Source: Oscillospiraceae bacterium (lineage in GTDB: Bacteria > Bacillota > Clostridia > Oscillospirales > Ruminococcaceae). Taken from it: a DNA stretch of 64,000 bases. Within the stretch, counting starts at the first letter, position 1, and each line of letters begins with the position of its first letter. The notes under the pieces are model-generated. The model made no database searches. It was not told the origin of the DNA and was given only the letters and a program-made list of their open reading frames with translations. The stretch covers positions 176,733 to 240,732 of the forward strand of contig JAAVIC010000027.1 in the NCBI GenBank assembly GCA_014799385.1, read 5' to 3'. This document shows, piece by piece, positions 34,661-42,996 of this stretch. A program made the translations under genes and the position numbers.

Positions 34661-37414
34661 ATGAAATCTTTTGGACTTACAGACAAGGAAGTTGCCGAAA
34701 GCAAACAAAAGTACGGCGACAACTCCATGACGGAGCAAGCTCACGAGGGCTTTTGGGATAAGCTCAAAGGCAACCTCGGCGACCCGATGATCAAAATTCT
34801 GATCGTTGCGCTGCTGATAAACGTTGTGCTTGCAATTCTTGGAATTGTGAAAAATGCTGATGGTCAGCCGTTCGTGGAGGGTGCTCCCGAATGGTATGAG
34901 CCGCTTGGAATCTTTATTGCGATTTGTCTTGCAACGCTGGTTTCAACGTTCTCGGAGTACCGCAACGAAAACGCGTTCCAGAAATTGCAGGAAGAAGCGT
35001 CGCGTATCATGGTCAAAACCTACCGTAACAGTGTTATTTCCGAAGTCGCGATAAACGATATTGTGGTCGGAGACGCGATTCTGCTTCAATCCGGCGATAA
35101 GATCCCCGCAGACGGAATCATCATTGACGGTGATTTGAAAGTCGATCAATCGGTACTGAACGGCGAGAGCCGCGAGGCGAAAAAAATCGCAATTCCCGAG
35201 GGCTGGACAGATACCGATGAAAATATAAATTTCGATAACGAGCATAAGGTGTTCCGCGGGGCGGTGGTATGCTCGGGCAACGCGGTTATGCAGGTTACCG
35301 TGGTGGGCGACAAGTCCGTATACGGCAAGATCGCAAGCGAACTTCAGACCGATGACGACCGCGATACTCCGCTGAAGCTCAAACTCGGCAAACTGGCAAA
35401 CGGAATCTCCAAGTTCGGATATATCGGCGGTATCGCAATTGCGGTTGCAATGCTCGTTAAGACCATGCTTATCGACACAAACGGTGATATTATGGGCGGA
35501 TTCCTGATGGTCGGCGGTGTGTTCCAGTGGGCGGCGCTCGTCAAGGCGGTTATCGAGGCAGTTATGCTTGCGGTTATCATCATTGTAATGGCGGTTCCCG
35601 AGGGACTTCCGCTGATGATTGCAATCGTTTCCGCGCAGAATATGGGCAAAATGCTTAAGGATAACGTTCTTGTGCGTAAGGTTGCCGGAATCGAAACAGC
35701 GGGTTCGCTGAATATCCTCTTCTCTGACAAAACAGGAACAATAACCAAAGGCAAACTAGAAGCGATCAACTTCATTGACGGCGGCGTAAACGAATACAAG
35801 ACATTCAACGACGTGGGCGGAAAGCTCGGAGAGCTGCTCTGCCTGTCAATTCACAAGAACACTCTCTCGATGATTTCGGGCGAGGGCAAGGAGAAACGTG
35901 TTCTCGGCGGAAACGCGACAGAACGCGCTATTCTCGGCTATGCGGCGGACGTGAAATGTGACGCTGTTGTGGAGGCAGTCGGCAATATCCCGTTCAACTC
36001 AACGAATAAGTACTCCGCAACACAGGTAAAGGGCGAATACGATTTGTCGCTTATCAAGGGCGCGCCCGAAAAGATTCTTCAACGCTGCTCGCACTACTAC
36101 GACAAGGACGGCAAAAAGCAGCCGTTTGATATGAAAGCGCTCAATGCGAAAATTGACGAGCTTGCTAACCGCGCAATCCGCGTGTTGGCACTCGCGACAA
36201 GCGAGGACGCGCTCGGCGAGGACGCTCTCCCCGCAGGCAACAACTGGACTTTGGTAGGTTGTCTGGGAATCCGCGATGAGGTTCGCCCCGAATCCGTAAC
36301 CGCAATCAAAGAGGTTAAGGGCGCGGGAGTTCAGGTCGTAATGATTACCGGCGACCGCAAGGAAACCGCGGTCGCAATCGCGAAAGAAGCGGGGCTTGTT
36401 GACTCCGACAGCAACATTATGCTCACCTCGGACGAGCTTGCGAAGCTCTCCGATGATGAAATAAAGGCGAAGCTCAAGGACATTCGCGTAATCGCGCGCG
36501 CTCTGCCATCCGACAAGAGCCGTCTGGTGCGTCTTGCGCAGGAGCTTGACCTGGTGGCAGGTATGACGGGCGACGGCGTAAACGACTCCCCTGCCCTCAA
36601 GAAAGCGGACGTTGGTTTCGCGATGGGCGGCGGTACGGAGGTTGCAAAGGAAGCGTCCGATATTGTTATTCTGGACGACAACTTCAACTCCATCGACCGC
36701 GCGATTCTTTACGGGCGCACAATTTTCAACTCGATACGCAAGTTCATTATATTCCAGTTGACGATCAATGTCGCGGCGGTGCTGATTTCGTTTATCTGCC
36801 CGCTGCTCGACCTCGCAAGCCCGCTTAACGTAATCCAGATTTTGTGGGTCAACCTCGTTATGGATACTCTCGCGGCTCTGGCATTCGGCGGCGAACCTCC
36901 GCTGGAGAGATTTATGCACGAAAATCCCAAACGCCGCAACGAGCCGATTATCAGCCGCTATATGATGAGCGAAATCGTTGTGGGCGCGGCATGGACATTC
37001 ATTTTGTCGCTTGCGATGTTGGTTCTCGGAACATTCCCGAAGGGCAGCGACATCAGTTACCTCGAACAGTGGGGTTTCCTCAGAAACGGTGTAATCGAAG
37101 GAGAACCGCACGCGATTCTGCACACGGCATATTTCGCGTTCTTTATCTTCGTTGCGGTATTCAACGCGTTCAACGCAAGAACTGACCGCGCGAATCTGTT
37201 CGATAACCTCGGCAAGAACAAGGGATTTTTGACGGTATTCGGAATCATTGCTGTTGTACAGGTTCTGATGACGTATCTGGGACGCGGAATCCTCAACGGC
37301 TGGGGACTTAACCTCACCGAATGGATATTGGTGTTGGTTCCCGCAATTTCGATAATCCCGATAGACTTGATAAGAAAAGCTATCGCAAATTCAGTATCCA
37401 AATCTCAAAACTAA
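34661..37414 (+). CDS. PMCA-type calcium P-type ATPase
   Basis: The 917-residue pump should export calcium from the cytoplasm. It has the actuator loop LNGES (166-170), the PEGLP helix (313-317) that binds the ion, the phosphorylation motif DKTGT (Asp356), KGAPE, and the hinge TGDGVNDSPAL, with about ten membrane helices. The PEGLP sequence and overall length fit plasma-membrane/SERCA-type Ca pumps. Within a Ter cluster it stands where many systems have TerC, so it may handle the calcium that TerD proteins bind. AAAGGA is before the ATG; GCGTTTTCC...GGGAAACGC forms a hairpin in the leader (34603-34630). Confidence 0.92.
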   Translation: MKSFGLTDKEVAESKQKYGDNSMTEQAHEGFWDKLKGNLGDPMIKILIVALLINVVLAILGIVKNADGQPFVEGAPEWYEPLGIFIAICLATLVSTFSEYRNENAFQKLQEEASRIMVKTYRNSVISEVAINDIVVGDAILLQSGDKIPADGIIIDGDLKVDQSVLNGESREAKKIAIPEGWTDTDENINFDNEHKVFRGAVVCSGNAVMQVTVVGDKSVYGKIASELQTDDDRDTPLKLKLGKLANGISKFGYIGGIAIAVAMLVKTMLIDTNGDIMGGFLMVGGVFQWAALVKAVIEAVMLAVIIIVMAVPEGLPLMIAIVSAQNMGKMLKDNVLVRKVAGIETAGSLNILFSDKTGTITKGKLEAINFIDGGVNEYKTFNDVGGKLGELLCLSIHKNTLSMISGEGKEKRVLGGNATERAILGYAADVKCDAVVEAVGNIPFNSTNKYSATQVKGEYDLSLIKGAPEKILQRCSHYYDKDGKKQPFDMKALNAKIDELANRAIRVLALATSEDALGEDALPAGNNWTLVGCLGIRDEVRPESVTAIKEVKGAGVQVVMITGDRKETAVAIAKEAGLVDSDSNIMLTSDELAKLSDDEIKAKLKDIRVIARALPSDKSRLVRLAQELDLVAGMTGDGVNDSPALKKADVGFAMGGGTEVAKEASDIVILDDNFNSIDRAILYGRTIFNSIRKFIIFQLTINVAAVLISFICPLLDLASPLNVIQILWVNLVMDTLAALAFGGEPPLERFMHENPKRRNEPIISRYMMSEIVVGAAWTFILSLAMLVLGTFPKGSDISYLEQWGFLRNGVIEGEPHAILHTAYFAFFIFVAVFNAFNARTDRANLFDNLGKNKGFLTVFGIIAVVQVLMTYLGRGILNGWGLNLTEWILVLVPAISIIPIDLIRKAIANSVSKSQN

Positions 37415-37466
37415 CTGCTGTGATGTGGCGGCACAGTTGGGAGCTTTCAAAGCTCAATATAACTAA

Positions 37467-37535
37467 GACGAATTGTGAAACCAAGCGGCGAAATATGCCG
37501 CTCGGTTCGCAATTTGCAAATTAAAATCAGGAGGA
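37467..37535 (+). repeat. Multi-hairpin element E5, upstream of terD
   Basis: An imperfect outer stem (GAATTGTGAAACC at 37470-37482 with GGTTCGCAATTTGC at 37504-37517) encloses AGCGGC (37484-37489) paired with GCCGCT (37497-37502). The end, GCAAATTAAAATCAGGAGG, gives the terD ribosome binding site, as in E2, E6 and E7. A small hairpin, GAGCTTT with AAAGCTC, precedes it at 37441-37455. Confidence 0.7.
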
Positions 37536-37543
37536 AAAGAGAA

Positions 37544-38128
37544 ATGGCAGTAAATCTTTCTAAGGGTCAGAGAGTATCTCTCGACAAGTCGGTAACAATG
37601 GCGAGAATCGGTCTGGGTTGGGACACCAACCGCTATGACGGCGGTCAGGACTTTGACTTGGACGCTTGCGTGTTCCTGTTGGGAGCAAACGGCAAGGTGC
37701 TGAAAGATGAGGATTTCGTGTTCTACAACAACCTTACGGCGCGTAACGGCGCGGTAGTCCACACAGGCGATAACCGCACCGGTGAGGGCGAGGGCGACGA
37801 TGAGTCCATCATCATCGACTTCACGAAAATTCCCGATGAAATCGAGAAGATTGCGGTTACGGTAACGATTTTTGACGCTCAGCAGAAGAACCAGAACTTC
37901 GGACAGGTTTCCAACTCTTATGTTCGTGTGGAAAAGATTGACAATCCCGATGACGCGAACGGCGAAGAGGTTCTGCGCTTTGACTTGGTCGAGGAGTTCT
38001 CGATCGAAACCGCGCTTGTTGTCTGCGAGATTTATCGCTACAACGGCGACTGGAAGTTCAACGCGGTTGCGGCAGGCTATCAGGGCGGTCTGGAAGCACT
38101 TTGCAGAGCATACGGCGTAAACGTTTAA
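37544..38128 (+). CDS. terD: TerD domain protein
   Basis: The 194-residue product is a complete TerD domain: LSKGQRVSLDK, GWDTNRYDGGQDFDLDACVF, GDNRTGEGEGDDESI and AAGYQGGLEALC. TerD proteins are cytoplasmic and bind calcium through these acidic loops; they are linked to tellurite, phage and envelope-stress resistance. ATG 37544 follows CAGGAGG; the upstream in-frame ATG at 37475 lies in the repeat leader. The fused TerD gene follows after 31 bp. Confidence 0.94.
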   Translation: MAVNLSKGQRVSLDKSVTMARIGLGWDTNRYDGGQDFDLDACVFLLGANGKVLKDEDFVFYNNLTARNGAVVHTGDNRTGEGEGDDESIIIDFTKIPDEIEKIAVTVTIFDAQQKNQNFGQVSNSYVRVEKIDNPDDANGEEVLRFDLVEEFSIETALVVCEIYRYNGDWKFNAVAAGYQGGLEALCRAYGVNV

Positions 38129-38159
38129 GAGCAACTAATTTCCAAGGAGGACAGCGGCT

Positions 38160-39395
38160 ATGGACATAAATCGGCTTATCGCGCAAAGCTCGGCGGGCGT
38201 GAGGATCACTCTCCCCTCCGGCGAGTTTGAGGGTCCGCTGATTGTGACCAAACCGCTGCACCTCATCGGAAACAACACCACGATCTGGGCGAAAAACGGC
38301 GCGGTTATTGAGGTTCGCGCGGCGGGCGCAACTCTGGAGAATCTTCGCGCGGAAATTACCGAGGGAAGTCTTGAGTCTGCGGCGATAATCGCGTCCGCGC
38401 CCGCTGCGGTGAACGGTGTGGAGGTTCTGGGAGAGGTGCGCGGATTCGGCAGCGAAGACGGACACTTTGATGTTCCGCGAACAATTGAGTTGGGCGCGTT
38501 CCAAAGCGATGCGGAGAACACATTCACGCTTACCGTAAATGTTCCCGCCGAAACCGCAATTGAGTGCGCGGCGAAGGGGGTAAAATTCTCTCCGAATGCG
38601 CTGAAGGCGGGCAGAAACGAGCTTTCGATAACGGTTTCCGGGATTTCGGCACAGACGCTCCTTTATGCGGAAGTGATGTTCAAATCGCGGTTCAAGCGGA
38701 GGATCTACCTGACAGGCAGACCCAAGTCGGACGCTCCGAAGGCGGACAACAAACGGATCTACACCGCTGTCGAACGGACAGTGGAATCAGCTGTGGGAGT
38801 TCAATCCCCAACACCGCCGAAACCTGTTTCCGCGCAGAAAACGGACGTGATATCATTGGACGAGCCGCAGTCCGTGCTTGAAATGAGCCGCGGACAGCGT
38901 GTTCCGCTGGACAAGTATCTCGGAACAAAGCTGAAAATCCGTTTCACTTGCGAAAAACCTACGGGAATGGAAATCGACCCCTACGCGTTCTTGCTTGATG
39001 AAAATGAGCACTCCCTCGGCGATGAGGGGCTGGTGTTCTTCGGCAACGAAAGCTCTCCAAAAGGCGAGGTAACCTACTTCCCCACCGATGGACATATTGA
39101 AATCGACATCGCGCGCATTGACTACCGCGTGCGGAAAATCGCCCTCGCATACTCAATCTATGCCGGAAACTCGAATAACAGCTTCTCGGCGGTGAGAAAT
39201 CCGCGCGTGACTATATTCGATGATGACGCAGAGCGCATTGCGTTCGTTATGGACGGATTAACGCATGAATCCACGGTAATCGCACTGGAGTTTTATCTCT
39301 ATAAAGGCGAGTGGAAAATATCCGCTGTGGGCGCGGGCTATAACGATGGTATGGCAAAGCTCTGTAACCGCTATGGGATTGAGGTAGAGGGTTGA
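38160..39395 (+). CDS. Beta-helix-like domain fused to TerD
   Basis: The 411-residue product ends in a TerD domain (about 245-411: LEMSRGQRVPLDK, DPYAFLLDENEHSLGDEGLVFFG, IDIARI, GAGYNDGMAKLCNRYG). Several acidic loop residues of the classic TerD calcium site are replaced. The first ~100 residues have the rhythm of a parallel beta-helix (ITLPSGEFEGPLIVTKPLHL, IGNNTTIWAKNG, IEVRAAGATLENLRAEI), followed by a beta-rich region and a Pro/Ala/Lys linker. I cannot name another member with this layout. AAGGAGG precedes the ATG. It is probably a substrate-recognition or scaffold variant of TerD. Confidence 0.8.
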   Translation: MDINRLIAQSSAGVRITLPSGEFEGPLIVTKPLHLIGNNTTIWAKNGAVIEVRAAGATLENLRAEITEGSLESAAIIASAPAAVNGVEVLGEVRGFGSEDGHFDVPRTIELGAFQSDAENTFTLTVNVPAETAIECAAKGVKFSPNALKAGRNELSITVSGISAQTLLYAEVMFKSRFKRRIYLTGRPKSDAPKADNKRIYTAVERTVESAVGVQSPTPPKPVSAQKTDVISLDEPQSVLEMSRGQRVPLDKYLGTKLKIRFTCEKPTGMEIDPYAFLLDENEHSLGDEGLVFFGNESSPKGEVTYFPTDGHIEIDIARIDYRVRKIALAYSIYAGNSNNSFSAVRNPRVTIFDDDAERIAFVMDGLTHESTVIALEFYLYKGEWKISAVGAGYNDGMAKLCNRYGIEVEG

Positions 39396-39421
39396 CAGAA
39401 AATATTACAAAACAAGTTTTT

Positions 39422-39562
39422 GGTGACTAGTGCAAATTCAAAACGCGAGCGTTGCCGGAGTACCGCGCAGCGGTGCGAGGTAACGCTCAGCGAGCACTCT
39501 TGAAATGCCGCAAAGCGGCATTTCAAGAGCGCGTTTTTGAATTTGCTATAAAAATAAGGAGT
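39422..39562 (+). repeat. Multi-hairpin element E6, upstream of the YceG-like gene
   Basis: The outer stem GCAAATTCAAAACGCG (39432-39447) pairs with CGCGTTTTTGAATTTGC (39530-39546, one extra T). Inside lie a 15-bp perfect hairpin with AAA loop (39497-39529) and a second hairpin region (39448-39487). Bases 39422-39451 are identical to the minus strand of 23941-23970 (E2). The end, TTTGCTATAAAAATAAGGAG, is the ribosome binding site of the next gene. Confidence 0.92.
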
Positions 39563-39572
39563 TTCGCGCGTT

Positions 39573-41771
39573 ATGACACAAGCAGAATTTACACGATATG
39601 TCGGGTACGAAAATGCCGACAGCTTTCGCGGATTCTTAATTGAACAGTTTGTCGCGGCGCGAAACGGCGGAATGTTCGTGCGTGATCATCTGCCGATGGC
39701 GGGCACGGACGAAATCGCCGCTGCGGCGCAATATACCGCGTCCAGCTTTGACAACGCCGCCGATATAAAAAAGGTATTGGAGATGTGGCTGCACGCGGCG
39801 AATATTCCGTGCGACGCCGCTCCCCTTGCCGAGATAATGGCAAAAGCCACCGCAGATTGCGGCGCGAACAAGAAAAACACTTATTTTGTGGTTCTCTGTT
39901 GGCTGATTAAGTATCTCGGTGCAAGACCTAAATCACTGGTATTTGTTGGCAGTGCCACGCTGCGGGAGTTGTATTTCCTGTGTATGATGAGCGCTGCGGG
40001 GGTTAAAGTTACACTGGTAACCTACGGTCTGGATGCGGACTTCTCGCGGCTGCAAACCAAGGATATGGTGATTGTCAAAACAGGAAGGCTCTCCGCGCCG
40101 ATTCAGGTTGATTTTGAGCGAATCGACCTCTCCAAGGAGAAAAAGCTCGCCGAAATGCGCGCCGAGGGCGAACGGGTTTCCAATATCGTAAAACGGCCGG
40201 ATACCACGGCTGCGGGGATTTTCGAGGACATCTTAAAAGACCGCAAAACTCGCGTAATCAAGAACGGCGGAATCTACTCCGAGGGGGTGGATTCCGAGGC
40301 TTGCCCGATTCCCGTCTATTGCGCGGCATTGATTGGATTTGATGACGAAACCGTGTACACGAATATGCTCGTCAAATTCAAGGAGAGCTTTTCGGGACTG
40401 AAAAAGCAGCTCATCTTTATTGAGAAGCCGCTGGACAACCCCAACGCGGACGAGATCCGCGCACTGGGGACAGTTCCAAGAACGTCCACCGCCGAGATGA
40501 TTGACGCGCTCGCGCTGAAAATCACGCTGACGGGCGACAACACCCGCACTGCTCTCGCGCGAAGAACGCTCGGTGAACTGCTGAAAAAGCTCGACACGGG
40601 CAATCAGACGGTGGTAATGAACTACGCGAACAAGCTGATTACATGGATCTATCGCTGCACACAGGCGCGAAAATACTCGGTTCAATACGAGGATATTCCC
40701 GTGATTTTGTATTACGGCGATATTTCGCAGTCCGAGCTGTACTTCCTGAATTTTATGTCGCGGTGCGGATTTGACGTGATTTACATCTCGCCGAACAAGA
40801 GCAATCTGACGCAAACCATAGACAAGAACATTGATGGGAGAATGCAGGTTTTCGAACTGCCGCAATCCAAACCGAGCGGCAATTATCCAACAAAAGCGAT
40901 GAAGATGAAGGTCGCAACAGTGGCATACTCCGCCGAGCGCGATTTGGATACCATGCTGTACGGCGGCGATACGGGGATTTACAGAAGTTTCCAGTTTCCG
41001 AACAGCCAGAGCGTTACGCTTAAAACCACGTTCGAGGAAATCGGCATTTTGTGGAAACAGGAGGCGCGGTTCCGAACGGGATTCACCACGGCGGGGAATC
41101 TGGTTTCAGTGCCGAACATCTTCGCGAAAATAAGCGGCGTGGAAAACGGAAATCTCGCGAATTATTGGGAAGACGTGCGGAGCAGACTTACTCCCGAAAC
41201 GATTCTGATGATAAAAAAGCACATCGAGAATCCCCCTGCGGAGCAAGTCGATATTTCCGCGTATCGGCAGTTCTACCGAAACGATGAGATAGATACCGAG
41301 CGACTGAAAGCGTCAACGCTTAACCGCTACGGGTTTCTGCCCGACAGAATCCAGGATATGCTGTTCTACAAGCTGCAAGAAACGATTTCATCGGGTTTTA
41401 TTAAGCTGAACGGCGATGAACTGATGTGCGCGGTTCTGCATTTTGGAATGAATCTGAACAAAGATTATCTTCGGCTGATTCAGCGGTTCGACTTCACACG
41501 GACGATTCCCAAGATTGTCTGCGTTGATTCGGTAGAGGATACGTTCACACTCTCGGAATGCGTGCAGACCGTGTTATGCAGCCTTATCGGGTTTGACGTG
41601 TTGATTTACACGCCCACGGGCTATAAGAACATCGAAACATTCGTGTCAAATGATGCGTTTGAAGAACATATAATGAACCAATTCTTATATGATGTGGAGG
41701 TTCCGAAGCTGAAAGTACCCTCCGATGAGAAGAACGGCGGTTTTTTCGGAAAGCTGTTCGGCAAACACTGA
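39573..41771 (+). CDS. YceG-like protein (Ter biosynthetic module)
   Basis: This 732-residue protein resembles Bacillus YceG, which sits between terD/terC and telA-like genes and is described as a putative component of a Ter-linked biosynthetic module. Rossmann-like strands appear twice, for example PKSLVFVGSATLRELYFLCMM and IPVILYYGDISQSELYFLNFM, which points to an internal duplication with the paired motif (S/Q)xxELYFL. No classical catalytic motif is visible. The product is predicted to be cytoplasmic. The gene lies 15 bp before telA. The length is larger than I recall for YceG. Function is inferred only from family and context. Confidence 0.78.
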   Translation: MTQAEFTRYVGYENADSFRGFLIEQFVAARNGGMFVRDHLPMAGTDEIAAAAQYTASSFDNAADIKKVLEMWLHAANIPCDAAPLAEIMAKATADCGANKKNTYFVVLCWLIKYLGARPKSLVFVGSATLRELYFLCMMSAAGVKVTLVTYGLDADFSRLQTKDMVIVKTGRLSAPIQVDFERIDLSKEKKLAEMRAEGERVSNIVKRPDTTAAGIFEDILKDRKTRVIKNGGIYSEGVDSEACPIPVYCAALIGFDDETVYTNMLVKFKESFSGLKKQLIFIEKPLDNPNADEIRALGTVPRTSTAEMIDALALKITLTGDNTRTALARRTLGELLKKLDTGNQTVVMNYANKLITWIYRCTQARKYSVQYEDIPVILYYGDISQSELYFLNFMSRCGFDVIYISPNKSNLTQTIDKNIDGRMQVFELPQSKPSGNYPTKAMKMKVATVAYSAERDLDTMLYGGDTGIYRSFQFPNSQSVTLKTTFEEIGILWKQEARFRTGFTTAGNLVSVPNIFAKISGVENGNLANYWEDVRSRLTPETILMIKKHIENPPAEQVDISAYRQFYRNDEIDTERLKASTLNRYGFLPDRIQDMLFYKLQETISSGFIKLNGDELMCAVLHFGMNLNKDYLRLIQRFDFTRTIPKIVCVDSVEDTFTLSECVQTVLCSLIGFDVLIYTPTGYKNIETFVSNDAFEEHIMNQFLYDVEVPKLKVPSDEKNGGFFGKLFGKH

Positions 41772-41786
41772 GAAAGGATTTTTGAA

Positions 41787-42962
41787 ATGGGATTGAAATT
41801 TACACCCGGCGCGGCGCAAGCTCAGCCCCAGCTCGCTACCGAAATTGAAGCTACGGCAACCGTAACAGCAGTGCCGATAACCGATGACGCGAAACTAGAG
41901 GTCAAGATGGAAGAAGCGAAAAACTTCAACATTATGGTCAAGACCGATGAAATCAAGCAGCAGCTCGCGACATCCGAGGAAATCGACCAGCTTGTTTCCA
42001 CCATCAATGTCAATGATCCCTCAACCGTTGTGAAGTTCGGCGCAGAGGCGGCGGATCAGATTTCACAGGCGTCGGATCAGGTTCTTAACTCAATGAGCAT
42101 CCAGCAAATCAATGACACCGGCGTTATGTTAAAGCACCTTGCCGCAATTATGGATCAGTTCGATGCCAAGGAGCTTGAAGACAAGCCCGGATTCTTCGCA
42201 AAGATGAAAAAGAACATCGAGAAAATCCTCAACAAATATGACACCATGGGCAAGGAAATCGACAAAATCTATGTGCAGCTCAAGCAGTACGAAACAGAAA
42301 TCGACCAGGCGAACGCCAAGCTCGACAATATGTATGACGCGAACATCGGCTACTATCAGCAGCTTGTGAAGTATATTATGGCGGGCGAACAAGCTGTAAA
42401 AGAGCTTGACGCATATATCGAGGAGTATCAGGCAAAGGTTCAGGCAAATCCGGAAGACGGAACTATTCGTATGGATCTGTCCAATCTTCAACAGATTCGC
42501 GAAATTCTCGACCAACGCGTTATGGACCTCAAAATTGCTGAGAACGTTGCTTTGCAGTCCGTGCCGATGCTGAAAACGATGGAGTACTCCAACCTCAATC
42601 TGATTCGGAAAATCAACTCCGCGTTCATCATTACAATGCCGGTATTCAAGCAGTCGCTGGCGCAGGCGATTATGCTGAAGCGGCAGAAAATCCAAGCGGA
42701 AAGCCTTGCCGCACTTGACGAAAAGACCAATGAGCTGCTGATGAGAAACGCGCAGAACACGGTTGACCAGTCCAAAATGGTTGCCGCTATGTCGGCTAAC
42801 TCCTCGATTAAGGTAGAAACGCTCCAACAGACATGGCAGACCATCGTAAACGGAATTGACGAGGTAAATCAGATTCAAGAGCAGGCACGCGCAAAGCGCA
42901 AAGAGGACGCAAAGGCTCTTGAACAAATCAAGGAAGATTATAAAAAGAAAATGAAGTCATAA
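41787..42962 (+). CDS. telA: TelA-family toxic anion resistance protein
   Basis: The 391-residue, mostly alpha-helical cytoplasmic protein matches the TelA/YceH family: VKFGAEAADQISQASDQVL, then long coiled-coil stretches (about 140-250), and a conserved end LQQTWQTIVNGIDEVNQIQ. TelA proteins accompany TerD/YceG in tellurite and envelope-stress operons; the mechanism is unknown. It is the last gene of the cluster, 15 bp after the YceG-like gene, behind AGAAAGGA and ahead of a strong terminator. Confidence 0.92.
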   Translation: MGLKFTPGAAQAQPQLATEIEATATVTAVPITDDAKLEVKMEEAKNFNIMVKTDEIKQQLATSEEIDQLVSTINVNDPSTVVKFGAEAADQISQASDQVLNSMSIQQINDTGVMLKHLAAIMDQFDAKELEDKPGFFAKMKKNIEKILNKYDTMGKEIDKIYVQLKQYETEIDQANAKLDNMYDANIGYYQQLVKYIMAGEQAVKELDAYIEEYQAKVQANPEDGTIRMDLSNLQQIREILDQRVMDLKIAENVALQSVPMLKTMEYSNLNLIRKINSAFIITMPVFKQSLAQAIMLKRQKIQAESLAALDEKTNELLMRNAQNTVDQSKMVAAMSANSSIKVETLQQTWQTIVNGIDEVNQIQEQARAKRKEDAKALEQIKEDYKKKMKS

Positions 42963-42967
42963 GAGAG

Positions 42968-42996
42968 ACGCTCCCGAAAACTCGGGAGCGTTTGAT
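42968..42996 (+). terminator. Terminator of the Ter cluster (convergent with pepP)
   Basis: ACGCTCCCGA-aaac-TCGGGAGCGT, a 10-bp GC stem, begins 6 bp after the telA stop and is followed by TTGATTT. It could also serve the facing pepP-like gene. Confidence 0.85.
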
